DNA of 64,000 nucleotides from Muricea muricata (GCA_963855995.1 OY979717.1:43839544-43903543), one strand, 5' to 3'. Shown: positions 11,353-24,893, numbered from the stretch's first letter. The notes: generated from the letters alone by a model not told the origin. Program-made: numbers and translations.

Positions 11353-11475
11353 CTTCCTCTAATCTTTTCTATTTTCTGTTTGTTTTTTCGTCTCCATTGT
11401 AACATACTCCTTGGAAACCACCCGAGGCGCGCCTGCCTGCCTGCCTGCCTGCCTGCCTGGCTGCCTGGCTGCCCG

Positions 11476-11531
<56 letters not shown>

Positions 11532-12146
11532 CTTGCTTCCTTGCTCGCTTGCTCGCTTGCTCGCTCGCTTGCTTGCTCTCTCGCTCGCTCGCTCGCTTGC
11601 TTGCTTGCTTACTTGGGTGAGGAGGAGCGGAGAGGATGAGAAAACCCCATACATTTCGGTTATAATACTCCGCGTAGCGACGCACCCTAACGGTGCGTGC
11701 CGTCGTCCAGGTGGTCCTTCTCTGGCCACGCCGAACGTGAAGCGTCTGCTTTACGGTTGTGTACGAAATAGTGACGCTTTTCGCTTCTCGTGCTGACGTT
11801 GAAGGGGGTTTGCTTCTGCTCTTTCAGTACTTTAAGGGGAAGAGTATGTGAAAGAAAAATTACGCATGACTTTGTGCGATTGTTGTTTCCCGTATCCGTT
11901 GGCGAATCTCTGCTCTTCAGCTAAGAGCGTTTCTGTAGGTGCGTTGCACTTTTGTTGTGCTCCTCTCTACCGTCGCGGTGTGCTTGCAACTTGCCAGTTT
12001 GCAATTTGAAAGGATTTGCAAAACTTGCAACGTTTGTCGGCACAACGATTACCCTGTAAGACGTGGCAATTGATCGTTCCGACCGTTTCAGTAGCTCTGT
12101 TGCTCACCAGCATGCGCAGCTGCGTGCGCGTTTGTGGTAGAATAGT
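11353..12146 (+). other. rDNA intergenic spacer, including 5' ETS
   Basis: About 794 bp between the 28S end and the next 18S start, very short for an animal. It must hold the pol I terminator, promoter and 5' external transcribed spacer, but I can identify none of these by motif. There is no 5S gene and there are no long subrepeats. The only repeat is the tetranucleotide tract at 11431-11610. Confidence 0.85.
11431..11610. repeat. CCTG/CTTG/CTCG tetranucleotide tract in the spacer
   Basis: About 100 bp of CCTG repeats with a few CCTGG interruptions is followed by about 80 bp of CTTG/CTCG variants. Reading frames across it give artificial proteins rich in CLPA or KQAS and are not genes. The copy in the next spacer has three more CCTG units. 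Confidence 0.95.
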
Positions 12147-13736
12147 TAACTGGTTGATCCTGCCAGTATCATATGCTTGTCTCAAAGATTAAGCCATGCA
12201 TGTCTAAGTATAAGCACTTGTACTGTGAAACTGCGAATGGCTCATTAAATCAGTTATCGTTTATTTGTTTGTACGCTCTCTTGCTACATGGATAACCGTA
12301 GTAATTCAAGAGCTAATACATGCGAAAAGTCCCGACTTTCGTGGAAGGGATGTATTTATTAGATTAAAAACCAATGCGGCTTCGCGGCCGCTTCCCGCTT
12401 GGTGATTCATAGTAACTGTTCGAATCGCACGGCCTTCTCTGTTCGTGCCGGCGATGTTTCATTCAAATTTCTGCCCTATCAACTGTCGATGGTAAGGTAA
12501 TGGCTTACCATGGTTGCAACGGGTGACGGAGAATTAGGGTTCGATTCCGGAGAGGGAGCCTGAGAAACGGCTACCACATCCAAGGAAGTCAGCAGGCGCG
12601 CAAATTACCCAATCCTGACGTGGGGAGGTAGTGACAAAAAATAACAATGCAGGGCTTTTTTGTAGTCTTGTAATTGGAATCAGTACAATTTAAATCTCTT
12701 AACGAGGACCAATTGGAGGGCAAGTCTGGTGCCAGCAGCCGCGGTAATTTCAGCTCCAATAGCGTATTGTAAAGTTGTTGCAGTTAAAAAGCTCGTAGTT
12801 GGATTTCGGGCTCGACGCCGACGGTCAGCCGTAAGGTATGTCACTGTCGGCGTTGGCCTTCTTCGCGCAGACTTCGCGTGCTCTTAACTGAGTGTGCGTT
12901 GGATACGCGGCATTTACTTTGAAAAAATTAGAGTGCTCAAAGCAGGCTCTCGCTTGGATACATAAGCATGGAATAATGGAATACGACTTTGGTTCTATTT
13001 TCCGTTGGTTTCTCGAACCGAAGTAATGATTAATAGGGATAGTTGGGGGCATTCGTATTTCGTTGTCAGAGGTGAAATTCTTGGCTTTACGAAAGACGAA
13101 CTAATGCGAAAGCATTTGCCAAGAATGTTTTCATTAATCAAGAACGAAAGTTAGAGGATCGAAGACGATCAGATACCGTCCTAGTTCTAACCATAAACGA
13201 TGCCGACTAGGGATCCGCGAGTGTTATTTGATGACCTCGTTGGCACCTTATGGGAAACCAAAGTCTTTGGGATCCGGGAGAAGTATGGTTGCAAAGCTGA
13301 AACTTAAAGGAATTGACGGAAGTGCACCACCAGGAGTGGAGCCTGCGGCTTAATTTGACTCAACACGGGAAAACTCACCAGGTTCAGACATAGTAAGGAT
13401 TGACAGATTGAGAGCTCTTTCTTGATTCTATTGGTGGTGGTGCATGGCCGTTCTTAGTTGGTGGAGTGATTTGTCTGGTTAATTCCGTTAACGAACAAGA
13501 CCTTGACCTGCTAAATAGTCAGACGATTCTCGAATCGCTCTCGGCTTCTTAGAGGGACTGTTGCGTGTTTAACCAAAGTCAGGAAGGCAATAACAGGTCT
13601 GTGATGCCCTTAGATGTCCTGGGCCGCACGCGCGCTACACTGACGATGGCAACGAGTTGCTCCTTCGCCGAAAGGTGTGGGTAATCTTTTGAAACATCGT
13701 CGTGCTGGGGATAGATCGTTGTAATTCTCGATCTTG

Positions 13737-13779
<43 letters not shown>

Positions 13780-13780
13780 T

Positions 13781-13826
<46 letters not shown>

Positions 13827-13924
13827 AATGGTTTAGTGAGGTCTCTGGATTGGTACCGTCAGATGAGTTTCGGCCCATTCGACGGACGTCAAAAAGTTGG
13901 TCAAACTTGATCATTTAGAGGAAA

Positions 13925-13971
<47 letters not shown>
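12147..13971 (+). rRNA. 18S rRNA, first copy
   Basis: A full-length small-subunit rRNA of about 1825 nt, from TGGTTGATCCTGCCAG to GTGAACCTGCGGAAGGATCAT. All core landmarks are present (CAGCAGCCGCGGTAA, GTACACACCGCCCGTCGC). Two bases differ from the second copy and from the usual eukaryotic sequence: A at 12308 in AATTCAAGAGC (usually AATTCTAGAGC) and C at 13085 in TTGGCTTTACG (usually TTGGATTTA). Confidence 0.97.
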
Positions 13972-14160
13972 CAACGCTGTTGCTGAATATCATCACGTTG
14001 CTACGCTGTGAACATATAACTGTACAAACCTACAGGGAGGTGATACGTTCTTCGTTCTTAAATGGGTGGATAGCAATATTGATTTTGCCTATTGCCTGGC
14101 CCCTCTCTCACATACCTGCGATACGATTGTCGTCGAGCGTATTTCTCGAACGTCAGCGTA
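13972..14160 (+). other. ITS1, complete
   Basis: Spacer of about 190 bp between 18S and 5.8S, near-identical to the copy at 28069-28257. Confidence 0.92.
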
Positions 14161-14318
14161 CACATCTTTCAACGGCGGATCTCTTGGTTCGCGCATCGAT
14201 GAAGAACGCAGCAAACTGCGATACGTAGTGTGAAATGCAGAAGTACGCGAGTCATCGAGTCTTTGAACGCAAATTGCGTTCTCGATTATGCCGAGAGCAT
14301 GTGTGTCTGAGTGCGTGT
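14161..14318 (+). rRNA. 5.8S rRNA, unit B
   Basis: As in unit A. Base 14235 is A (GTGTGAAATGCAG), whereas the other copies have the usual GTGTGAATTGCAG. Confidence 0.95.
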
Positions 14319-14476
14319 TTAAAAATAGGCAACACAATGTTTGAGGCGTTGCACCGCACGGTATCGTTCGTTCATCCCTCCAAATTGATATAAATGTTAC
14401 GGATGCAGGCACGGCCAAAAGTATCCTTTGACCTTGCACATGCATCCTTTAACACAACAGCAACAACAACATGTTC
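14319..14476 (+). other. ITS2, unit B
   Basis: Spacer of about 158 bp, slightly different from units A and C in the CAACAACA-rich end. Confidence 0.9.
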
Positions 14477-14499
14477 TTAACCTCAGGTCAGGCAAGATT

Positions 14500-14555
<56 letters not shown>

Positions 14556-14813
14556 TTCTGTAATGGCGAATGAAGTGGGATCAGCTCAACTTGCAAATCT
14601 CCGTTGCATTGCAGCGGCGAATTGTAGTCTCGAGAAGTATTGTCCAGGCGCGATCGACCATGCTCAAGTTGCTTGGAACAGCACGTCGTAGAGAGTGACA
14701 ACCCCGTGCGTGGCCGTGGCCGAGCGCCCGCGAACTACTTTCGAAGAGTCGGGTTGTTTGGGAATGCAGCCAAAAACGGGTGGTAAACTCCATCTAAAGC
14801 TAAATACGAGCAC

Positions 14814-14858
<45 letters not shown>

Positions 14859-15582
14859 TTTGAAAAGAGAGTTAAAAAGTACGCGAAACCGTTGAAAGGG
14901 AAGCGAATGGAGTTAGCAATTTGCTCTGTCGGATTGAGTCGTTCGTTCGCCGCGACGGTCGTGTTCTCGATCCGAGCGGACGGGACGTGAACGGATACGG
15001 CGTGCGATCGGCGCACTTTCGGCGGACAAGCGTCAGCATCGATCGGTCGTCGGTGAAAAGCACTCGAGGAAGGTGAACCGCATCTGGTTGTTAAGCCTCG
15101 TAATCGCCTGGCCCATTGCCGACCGTTCCCTCTGCGACGTGTGCATCGATGCCTGGCAGCTCGAACTGTCGGCTCGGCGTGTCGACTGTGGCGGACGGCA
15201 CGCCTGTGCGCACGAACAGCCGCCGATCGACAGTTCGATGCTCGCACATGACGCGTCTAAAATGCCGACGATCATACGGCCTCATTCGACCCGTCTTGAA
15301 ACACGGACCAAGGAGTCTAACATGTGTGCAAGTCGCCGGGTGATCGAAACCCGTGGGCGCAATGAAAGTGAACGTGCGCCGAGGTGAGAAGCAACCATGT
15401 GCAGCATCATCGACCGACCTATTCTGCTCACAGAAAGGTTCGAGTAAGAGCATACATGTTGGGACCCGAAAGATGGTGAACTATGCCTGAATAGGGCGAA
15501 GCCAGCGGAAACACTGGTGGAAGCCCGTAGCGATTCTGACGTGCAAATCGATCGTCAAATTTGGGTATAGCGGCGAAAGACT

Positions 15583-15637
<55 letters not shown>

Positions 15638-15917
15638 TTCACCATGCAGTTTTATCAGGTAAAGCGAATGATTAGAGGTCTTAGGGTCGAAATGACCTTA
15701 ACCTATTCTCAAACTTTAAATTGGTAAGAAGTCTGACTTGCTTGATTGAAGCCAGACACTCGAATGCGAGGTGTTAGTGGGCCATTTTTGGTAAGCAGAA
15801 CTGGCGATGCGGGATGAACCAAACGCCGTGTTAAGGTGCCAAAGTCGACGCTCATAAGATCCCAAAAAAGGTGTTGGTCGATATTGACAGCAGGACCGTG
15901 GCCATGGAAGTCGGAAT

Positions 15918-15951
<34 letters not shown>

Positions 15952-16866
15952 TCGACTAGTCCTGAAAATGAATGGCACTCAAGCGTCGCACCTATACTCG
16001 GCCGTCGGTGCAAGTGCAAGGTGCCGACGAGTAGGAGGGCGCGGCGGTCGTGATGCAGCCTTTGGCGTGAGTCAGGGTGAAACGGCCGCTGGTTCAGATC
16101 TTGGTGGTAGTAGCAAATATTCAAATGAGAACTTTGAAGACCGAAGTTGAGAAAGGTTCCATGTGAACAGCAGTTGGACATGGGTTAGTCGATCCTAAGA
16201 GATAGGGAAATTCTGTGACAAAGCGTCACATTCGTGGACCGCCCGTCGAAAGGGAATCGGGTTAATATTCCCGAACCGGAACGAGGATACTGTCACGCAG
16301 TGACACCGGCGGCAACGTAACCGAACTCGGAGACGTTGGCGAGAGCCTTGGAAAGAGTTCTCTTTTCTTTTTAACGGTCAACGCTACCCTGAAATCGGTT
16401 CAGCCGGCGATAGGGTTTCACGGCCGGTAAAGCTGCACACTTCTTGTGCGGTCTGATGCGCCCTCGACGGCCCTTGAAAATCCGAGCGAGCTGTTTACTT
16501 TCTTGTCCGGTCGTACTCATAACCGCAGCAGGTCTCCAAGGTGAGCAGCCTCTGGTCCATAGAACAATGTAGGTAAGGGAAGTCGGCAAAATGGATCCGT
16601 AACTTCGGGAAAAGGATTGGCTCTAAGGGTTGGGCCTTTCGGGCTGGGTTGCGAAGTGCGTAGACCCGTCGTGGGCTGACGGAGATGTACGGTTCGCCGT
16701 GTGTCGACGTCGGATTTCGAGGGGACCTCGCGTGGACTGGCTCAGCTGTGACCACCAGGTCGAATCGGCAGGCAATTAACAACCGACTTAGAACTGGAAC
16801 GGACAAGGGGAATCCGACTGTTTAATCAAAACAAAGCATTGCGATGGCTGGTGACCGGTGCTGACG

Positions 16867-16900
<34 letters not shown>

Positions 16901-16915
16901 AGTGAAGTAGTTCGC

Positions 16916-17007
<92 letters not shown>

Positions 17008-17078
17008 TAACGAGATTCTCACTGTCTCTATCTACTATCTAGCGAAACCACAGCTAAGTGAACGGGCTTGGCAGCAAC

Positions 17079-17116
<38 letters not shown>

Positions 17117-17513
17117 TGACTCTGTAAAGGAACACCAGAGGTGTAGAATAGGTGGGAGGAGCAATCCGGCGGTGAAATACCACTACTCTTGTCGTTCTTT
17201 TACTTATTCGGTAATGCGGAGCTGGATGCAAACGTCCAAGTTTTAGCGTTAAGATCGCTCTTCTGCCGGTCGGTCCGAGCCGAAGACACCGTCAGGTCGG
17301 GAGTTTGGCTGGGGCGGCACGACTGTCAAATGATAACGCAGGTGTCGTAAGGTGATCTCGATGAGAACGGAAATCTCATGTTGAACAAAAGGGTAAATGC
17401 TCGCTTGATTTTGATTTTCAGTATGAATACAAACTGTGAAAGCATGGCCTATCGATCCCTTCGTTTTACGAGTTTTAAGCAAGGGGTGTCAGAAAAGTTT
17501 CCACAGGGATAAC
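14477..17513 (+). rRNA. 28S rRNA, unit B, 5' part up to the insertion
   Basis: Homologous to 367-3403 with an offset of 14110 and no indels. The first ~600 bp resemble unit C more than unit A (for example TTCTGTAATGGCG near 14566, where A has the more usual CTCAGTAACGGCG). From about 15190 on it is almost identical to unit A. R1 and R2 sites are again empty. The gene breaks at the same base as unit A, after ACAGGGATAAC. Confidence 0.95.
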
Positions 17514-17669
17514 CCACGACTTTAATGCCAGTATTACCCACCGTCTTACCTTCCCTGCCGAATGATCACTTGAGATATCGATTATGAGTTTGGGGCACAA
17601 TTTAGTAAACCAAATTTAGTTGTGAGCGCATTTCCGTTATGTTTCATAATGGGCACTCTCCGCTGCTTT

Positions 17670-19785
17670 TTATGTTATATTCCTTGTCAACCAGTCACAG
17701 CACTCCAGTGTGAGCTTGTCTCAGAAATCTTGTTAGCTACTGTGAAGCCTTACCATCATACATATCGTTCAAAGATACTCCACAAGAAATAACAAAGTTT
17801 CCTTTTTTAAGATATCTGAACAAAACAGCCCAATTTGCACTTTTTTCAAGTTTTTGACAAACTATATATGTACTATAGTGTTAACAATAGGATTAATAAA
17901 AATGCTATCTTCTATATGTTAAGAAAGACGCCGATTGAAAAATCAGACATTTGTAGAAGAGTTAGAAACTTAACACTTTGCAGAGACTGTACGCAAGCAA
18001 GACAAGACAACTTAAGCCACCGCTTGACTAAGTTCATCTTTGTCCAGCAACACAACAACATTTTCAAGTGTCTATCCCTGGAAGTCGCGAATTCACTAGG
18101 CTTCTTCACTCATGGCTGTGTATTGTTGTGTTTTGTCAAGCATTCGCAGTTCTCAGTGTAAAGCTTTTCTCAAGAATGTTATTGGTGAACTTGAAACCTA
18201 ACCATCATAGATGTCGTTCAAAGAAATTCGACAACAATTGATAAATTGTTCAGTTCAAAATATCTAAAACAAAACAGCAAATTTGTACATTTCTTAGGTT
18301 TTTGACAAATTATGTGCTATCGTTTTAGCCATACGAGTAATATCAATGTACTGGACTATGTTAAGAAAGTCACCAAATGAAAAATCAGTTATCTGCACAG
18401 GAGACAGAAACTTGACACTTTGCAGAGACTTCACGCAAGACAGGGCAACAATAAACCGCCCCTTTACTAAGTTCACCTATTATATCCAACAACGTTCTCA
18501 AATGTCAGTTCCTGGGATTTCACTCATGGCTATGCTGTGTGACGCCTTGTGAAGCATTCGCAGTTCTCAGTGTGAGCTTTCTCAAGTATCTTGTTGGGCT
18601 ATGATGAAGCTTGACCATCATAGACGTCCTTCAAAGAAACTCCACAACAAAAAGTAAAAGTGTTCTTTTTTAAGATACCTGAACAAAACAGCCCAATTTG
18701 CACTTTTTTTCAAGTTCTTCACAAACTATGTGCTATAGTTTTGCCATACGATTAAGATAAATGTTCCCTTCTATATTAAGAAAGACGCCGGATGAAAAAT
18801 TCTGCAGACATTTGCAGAGGAGTCAGAAATTGGGCACTTTGCAGAGACTTTACGCAAGGCATTGCAACTTAAGCCGCCGCTTGACTAATTTCACCTATGT
18901 CCAACATTACAACAACATTCTCAGATGGCTGTCCCTGGAATTCGGGAATTCACTGGGCTCCTTCACTGATGGCTATATTGTGTTTTGTCAAGCATTCGCA
19001 GTTTTCAGTGTGAGCTTTTCTCAAGAATCTTGTTGGCTATCTTGAAACCTGACCATCACAGATGTCGTTCAAAGAAACTCGACAACAACGGATAAAGTAT
19101 TCTGTTCAATATATCTTAACAAAAGAGTCAATTTGATCCTTTTTTCACGTTTTTGACATATATTTTTTTCTACACATTTATTTAATGCTGCTGAGAACTA
19201 TTACTATGTGCTTTCGTTTTAGTCATAGGATTAATATCAGTGTTCTCTTCTAGTTGAGAAAGTCACCAGATGAAAATTCAGACAGCGGCGGAGGAGAGAG
19301 AAACTTGACACTATGCAGAGATTTTTCGCACGACAGGGCAACATAAGCCGCCCTTTGACTAAGTTCACCTGTGTCCAATATCATTCTCAAATGTTTGTCC
19401 ATTGGACTCGCGGATTCACTGGGTTCCTTCCTTCATGGCTATGTTATGCCTTGTCTAGCATTCGCAGTTATTAAGTCTGAGCTTTTCCAAAACATCTTGT
19501 TGGTTACGTTGGACCCTGACCATCATAGATGTCGTCCAAAGAAACTCCAGAACCGAATAAAGAGTCTTTTTAAGACATCTAAACAAAAGAGCAATTTACA
19601 CTTTTTTTCAAGTTTTTTGACAGATATTTTTTTTTACTCAAGTATTTAATGATGTTTAGAACTGAAGAAGGACTGTTACTATTATGAGCTATCGTTTTCG
19701 TCATATGATTAATACCAATATTTTTCTCGCTCTGTGTTCAGAAAGTCACCGGCTGAAAATGAGACATCTGCAACATCTGAGACAC
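17670..19785. repeat. Left tandem array, copy B
   Basis: Same five-unit array as at 3560-5700, including helicase-tail-like segments on the minus strand (17912-18109, 18294-18476). One unit is shortened by a 21-bp deletion at about 18518 which removes the GAATTC-containing block. Confidence 0.8.
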
Positions 19786-19790
19786 TCTTG

Positions 19791-20744
19791 TCATCTGGTT
19801 TCGAATGTTATTGCTAGATGTCTGGTCTGATTCGCTGACGAAAATGACTCGCTCGCGGTGCGTGTCTTTACATTCTCCTTCCTGTTGTTTATCTCTACAG
19901 CATCCCCTGCTGCTCTCTGCGCTAGTGGCTCTTGCATTTGCCCATTCATTTGTAATATGATGTCCATCAACTTATTTGTCATCGGGAAGGCCTCACTCTC
20001 CCGTCATGGCGGTGCAGCAGCTTGTGCAGTTGGTAGGATCAGTTGTTGTTGTTGTGGTACTGCTTGTAGGCGACCAGTGTTCCACCAGTCGAAGAAGTTC
20101 CAGATGTTGCCGACGCCAGGGTTCATCAACTGTTTGGACAACTGCAGGCTGCACTGTGCCGTATGTAAATTGTGGTACACATACTGTTCACCATCTGTTG
20201 TGGTGCTCGGTAAAGTTTCCATATTCTTGAACTGGATCGCCTTTGGGTTGTCGTTCCGCAGCTTCGCCATCTACTGTTCAAGATTCTGTTTTAAAGCTCG
20301 TATCGTTAGGTCAGTTAAACGTGCAGGGCGGCAGATTCTTGCGCTAAAATTCTAATAGATGCTTCTATTTCGGTCTCTTGGAAGGATCAGGTCATAATAA
20401 TATATACTTCAGTTTGTGTTGCCTGTCGTTGTTTTTTCCTTGTTGTCAACATTCACGAGGCTTTGCTCTGGATTGGCGTTATCATATTCTTTATATTTTA
20501 GAGGGTACCGGAATCGATCCATTCCGAGTTTTTCAAAAGCTCCCAATTTTGCTACACCAACTGCACCGATTTGCTAAGAGCAAACTTTTAGGCACATTAG
20601 CCACTCACATTTTCTGGGCGTTAATTTCTGTAGGGACTCGTTGTTGTATTCCACTTAGGCAACGTACGGCCGAAGGAAGTGATCAGGATAATGTCTAAAA
20701 ACTATCTCTTTGGAAGGCGACGTATAGGGTAGTTTCGATGCCAT
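19791..20744 (-). pseudogene. Relic of Helitron accessory protein gene, copy B
   Basis: Near-identical to 5706-6659, with the same stop codons and frame changes, so the gene was already broken before the insertion spread to the second unit. The only change noted is T for C near 19820. Confidence 0.7.
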
Positions 20745-20894
20745 CTGAAAGAAACACACAATTTTCACAACCATCAGTTTCTAAATTAGTAAAGACATAT
20801 TGTTACGTTTTTCTGAAAGTCAGTGTAATATAAAGTGCAGGATTTTTATAGCATGCAGTCATTACGAAGTGCATCTGTTTGCCCTAGGACGAAA

Positions 20895-21645
20895 ATGTAA
20901 CTGCTTTGAAATGAGACGATTTAAAAAATTTAATGCAATAATTAATTCAAGTTTTTTAAGGTTAGTTTAATTCAAGTTTTAACACGAGATAGAACTACAT
21001 GTGTGCCACCAGGGCCAAGACTAACTGTTTCTAACCACACAATGATGTTACTCAGTTCTTGGCTTTGGCTTTTACAAATGGTCATTGCATATCTAGGTAC
21101 AAACGTATTACATTTTCAACCTTCGGTGAATTTAGCATTGTCACATTCTGACAGATTTCTTATTGTCGAGACATGATAGACAGAGATTTTTTTCAATTAG
21201 GTAGGTGTAATATAACTGTCAAGCGTCATTAAGACTATGGCAGGTTGTGCATTCACTACACCATCCTTTTTTCTGTGTTTTGCTTAATGACAACGTCCAC
21301 TCCCCCCGTAAATATTTACAGGAGGATCATCGTTGTTCAATTGGATATTTCCGACACACGTGTTCGGAGGGAACAAGTATTGCAAAACAAGGGTATTGAT
21401 TCGTGAGGCTACATTCCGACTGACTGGTAAGAATGTACTATCTGCATCATTACATATTATGTACAAGAGATCTGCCTCATTAATCGATGCTTTATTGTGT
21501 AGCAGTCGGTCATGTTGAAGTTTACAAAGAATTTCCCGTCTTGGTTTCCAATGACATTAATGGTTGAACCATCTAAGTTAAATGACGCCGGCATGTCTAC
21601 ACATAGCCGGTGAAAGAACGAACTTATTCCTGGTAGAATCATATA
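20895..21645 (-). pseudogene. PIF1-type helicase, C-terminal relic, copy B
   Basis: Same relic as at 6810-7560 (SRNVASRINTLVLQ and TICKSQSQ stretches on the minus strand). No sign of repair or further decay compared with copy A. Confidence 0.75.
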
Positions 21646-21884
21646 GTTTCAGCAAAGGGTTCCAAATGCCTTGGAAATTTCTTTCTAAAATTTTGATATT
21701 CAGTTAGACAAAACTATGCAACAATCAGGTCCATGTCTAATGTCTAACTAAAGGATTTAACTGTTTGGAAACATATCGTTACAAATCCGATTAAAATGGG
21801 AACTCGTTCCGGCTACAATAAGCAGTACAACAGTTTCAGCAACGGGTTAAAGACCTATTGCCAAATCGGTTCCAAAATTTATAT

Positions 21885-24735
21885 AACAAAGTTATAACCC
21901 ATGAAGCATCAAGGAAAAGTTCAAAAACTGGTTACTTCATTGTCGAAAGAGAAATATAAGAGAAAGAAGTTTTTCAAAAATACTTCGAAAAAACGTTTTA
22001 CAGCTTCACTGATTCCCCGCCTTCTTTGGCCTAAACAAACTTTGGAGACCGAATCAAAATTTGTTGCTGGATTCTCCGGCGACGGGAAGGGAAATCGAAG
22101 CAAAAAATAACCTGAGAAAAGGATACGTCAATTACGTTACCTCTCCTTATCTGCCCTTCATAAAACTTTAACAATTTGTAACATTTAAAAGTATAATTCA
22201 GTCGTAAAATTTCAAGTTAATAAACCAAAAGACAAAGAAGTTATAAGCCAGGAAATATCGAGGAAAAAATTCAAAAACAAGTTACCTAATTGTGGAAACA
22301 GAAAAAAACAAAGGAGAGTCAAGAGCAGTTTTTGGAAAATATCTCCCCAAAGAGCAAGTTTCCGGGCATTGCAATTGCTAATCTCCCTTGGGCCCCAACA
22401 AAATTTGGACGTTGATTCCAAATCTGTTGTCGGATTTTCTATACGGCTTTTCTGGGGAGAGATACGATCGAAAAACACTGAAAGACAAAGAAATGCCCGT
22501 TATGTCACTTTCGGTAATCTTCAATCATAAAACTCTCAAAGCTAATTCAACCTAAAAGTCCCCATCAATGGTCTAAGTTACAAGAAAATCGATTGAAAGG
22601 CAAAAAAGTTATTAAACTTTGCTTTGTAAATTTTACACTTAAATAACCCTGGAAAAACTGATCCCTATTAGGAAAACAATCAAATTCCGAGCTTAATTGC
22701 GCGGAAAAAATTCATCGTGGCACATAAACGTCAATGTATCAAGTTATTCGTATAAAAATGTCACCTTTAGCTAAGTTTCATGTAAAACTGTCTATTTGTA
22801 ACAAAGCTAGAAGACATCACAAGGCGGTAAAAATTCGGCTCAGGATAAAATTGACAAAAACACACCGGTGTGCATCGTTTTTCTTTTCGCTAAAAAAACG
22901 GAGAACAAACCTGTTTTAGACTTCGCCACCGCATTACCCCCGTTTCCCCCAAACAACTTTCGATGGTGATTCCAAATCTGTTGTCGGATTTACCGTACGA
23001 CTTTTCCGGGGGGAGATACGATTAAAAATCTCTAAAAAAAGAAGAAACGTCAAATACGTAACTTCCGGCCACCTGTCAATCATGAAACTGTAACAGTTAA
23101 CTCCTCTTGCCAGTCCCCCTAAACGTTGAAAGTTACAAAGAAATTGGTTGAAAGACAAAAAAGTTATAAGCGTTTAAAGATCATGTTTTAGAAATCATCA
23201 CATGTTGGTAAAATTTCAGCTCAGGACAAAATTCAGAAACCCATACTGGTGTGCATCATTTTCGTTTTCCTTAAAAAACGGAGAAAAAACCTGTTTTAGA
23301 CTTCGCCACTGCATTAAACCCCGCTTACCCCCAAACAACTTTTGACGGTGATTCCAAATCTGTTGTCGGATTTACCGTACAACTTTTCCGGGGGGAGATA
23401 CGATTGAAAATCACTAAAAAAAAGAAGAAACGTCTAATACGTCACTTCCGGTCACCTGTCAATCATGAAACTATAACAGTTAACTCCTCTTGCCAGTCCC
23501 CTTAAACGTTGAAAGTTACAAAGAAATTGGTTGAAAGACAAAAAAGTTATAAGCGTTTAAAGATCATGTTTTAGAAATCATCACATGTTGGTAAAATTTC
23601 GGCTGAGGACAAAATTCAGAAACCGACACTGGTGTGCATCATTTTCGTTTTCGTTAAAAAAACAGAGAAAAAACCTGTTTTAGGCTTCGCCACTGCAGGA
23701 GCCCCCGCTTGCCCCCAAACAACTTTTGACGGTGATCCCAAATCTGTTGTCGGATTTACCGTACAACTTTTCCGGGGGGAGATACGATTGAAAATCACTA
23801 AATAAAAAGAAACGTCTAATACGTCACTTATGGTCACCTGTCAATCATGAAACTATAACAGTTAACTCCTCTTGCCAGTCCCTCTAAACGTTGAAAGTTA
23901 CAAAGAAATTGGTTGAAAGACAAAAAAGTTATAAGCGTTTAAAGATCATGTTTTAGAAATCATCACATGTTGGTAAAATTTCGGCTCAGGACAAAATTCA
24001 GAAACCGACACTGGTGTGCATCATTTTCCTTTTTCGTTAAAAAAACAAAGAAAAAACCTATTTTAGGCTTCGCCACTGCACTAACACGCGCTTGCCCCCA
24101 AAAAACTTTTGACGGTGATTCCAAATCTGTTGTCGGATTTACCGTACAACTTTTCCGGGGGGGAGATACGATTGAAAATCACTAAAAAAAAAGAAACGTC
24201 TAATACGTCACTTATGGTCACCTGTCAATCATGAAACTATAACAGTTAACTCCTCTTGCCAGTCCCTCTAAACGTTGAAAGTTACAAAGAAATTAGTTGA
24301 AAGACAAAAAAGTTATAAGCGTTTAAAGATCATGTTTTAGAAATCATCACATGTTGGTAAAATTTCGGCTCAGGACAAAATTCAGAAACCGACACTGGTG
24401 TGCATCATTTTCGCTTTCGTTAAAAAAACAGAGAAAAAACCTGTTTTAGGCTTCGCCACTGCACTAGCCCCCGCTTGCTCCCGAACAACTTTTGACGGTG
24501 ATTCCAAATCTGTTGTCAGATTTTTCGTACCACTTTTCCGGGGGGAGATAAGGTAAAAAAACTCGTCAAAATGAACAAACGCCCATTACGTCATTTCCGG
24601 TAATCTGTCAATCACGAAACTTTTACAGCTCACTCATCCTGTCAGTCTCCCTCAACGGTCAAAGTTACAAAGAAATCGAATGAAAGACAAAAAAGTTATA
24701 CGAGTTTAAAAATCATGTTTCAGAAAAGTTATAAT
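21885..24735. repeat. Right tandem array, copy B
   Basis: Same array as at 7800-10650 with the same unit number; only scattered substitutions (for example G for A near 22798, C for T near 24350). Confidence 0.85.
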
Positions 24736-24808
24736 AATATATCTAAGTATACTAATGTAAGATGGAAAATTCATTAAGCTCTATATAAGTAAACCTGGAC
24801 TGCCTTTC

Positions 24809-24824
24809 AGGGCAAGTGTGCCCT
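24809..24824 (+). other. Subterminal hairpin near right end of element, copy B
   Basis: Same AGGGCA/TGCCCT stem with 4-nt loop as at 10724-10739, again 36 bp before the 28S junction. Confidence 0.45.
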
Positions 24825-24860
24825 TTGCAAGATGTAATCGAAGAGTCTTTTTTTAATAAC

Positions 24861-24893
24861 TGGCTTGTGGCGCCAAGCGTTCATAGCGACGTT

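Larger units (their letters stand above)
17514..24860 (-). mobile_element. Helitron-family element inserted in 28S rDNA, copy B
   Basis: This 7347-bp insertion has the same junctions as copy A (ATAAC at 17509-17513 and 24856-24860). It differs from copy A by a 3-bp deletion (near 17877), a 1-bp deletion (near 18267), a 21-bp deletion (near 18518) and only a few substitutions. The two copies therefore derive from one insertion spread by unequal exchange or gene conversion, not from two independent insertions. Confidence 0.8.

Noticed and set aside
11431-11610. CRISPR-like array
   Set aside because: Simple tetranucleotide repeat without spacers, in a eukaryotic rDNA spacer.
11290-11796. Open frames coding CLPACLPA or KQASERAS repeats in the spacer (also 25335-25893)
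   Set aside because: They are translations of a CCTG/CTTG tetranucleotide tract, open in several frames on both strands because of the repeat.
11353-12146. 5S rRNA gene linked in the spacer
   Set aside because: No 5S-like internal control region or conserved 5S sequence found on either strand.
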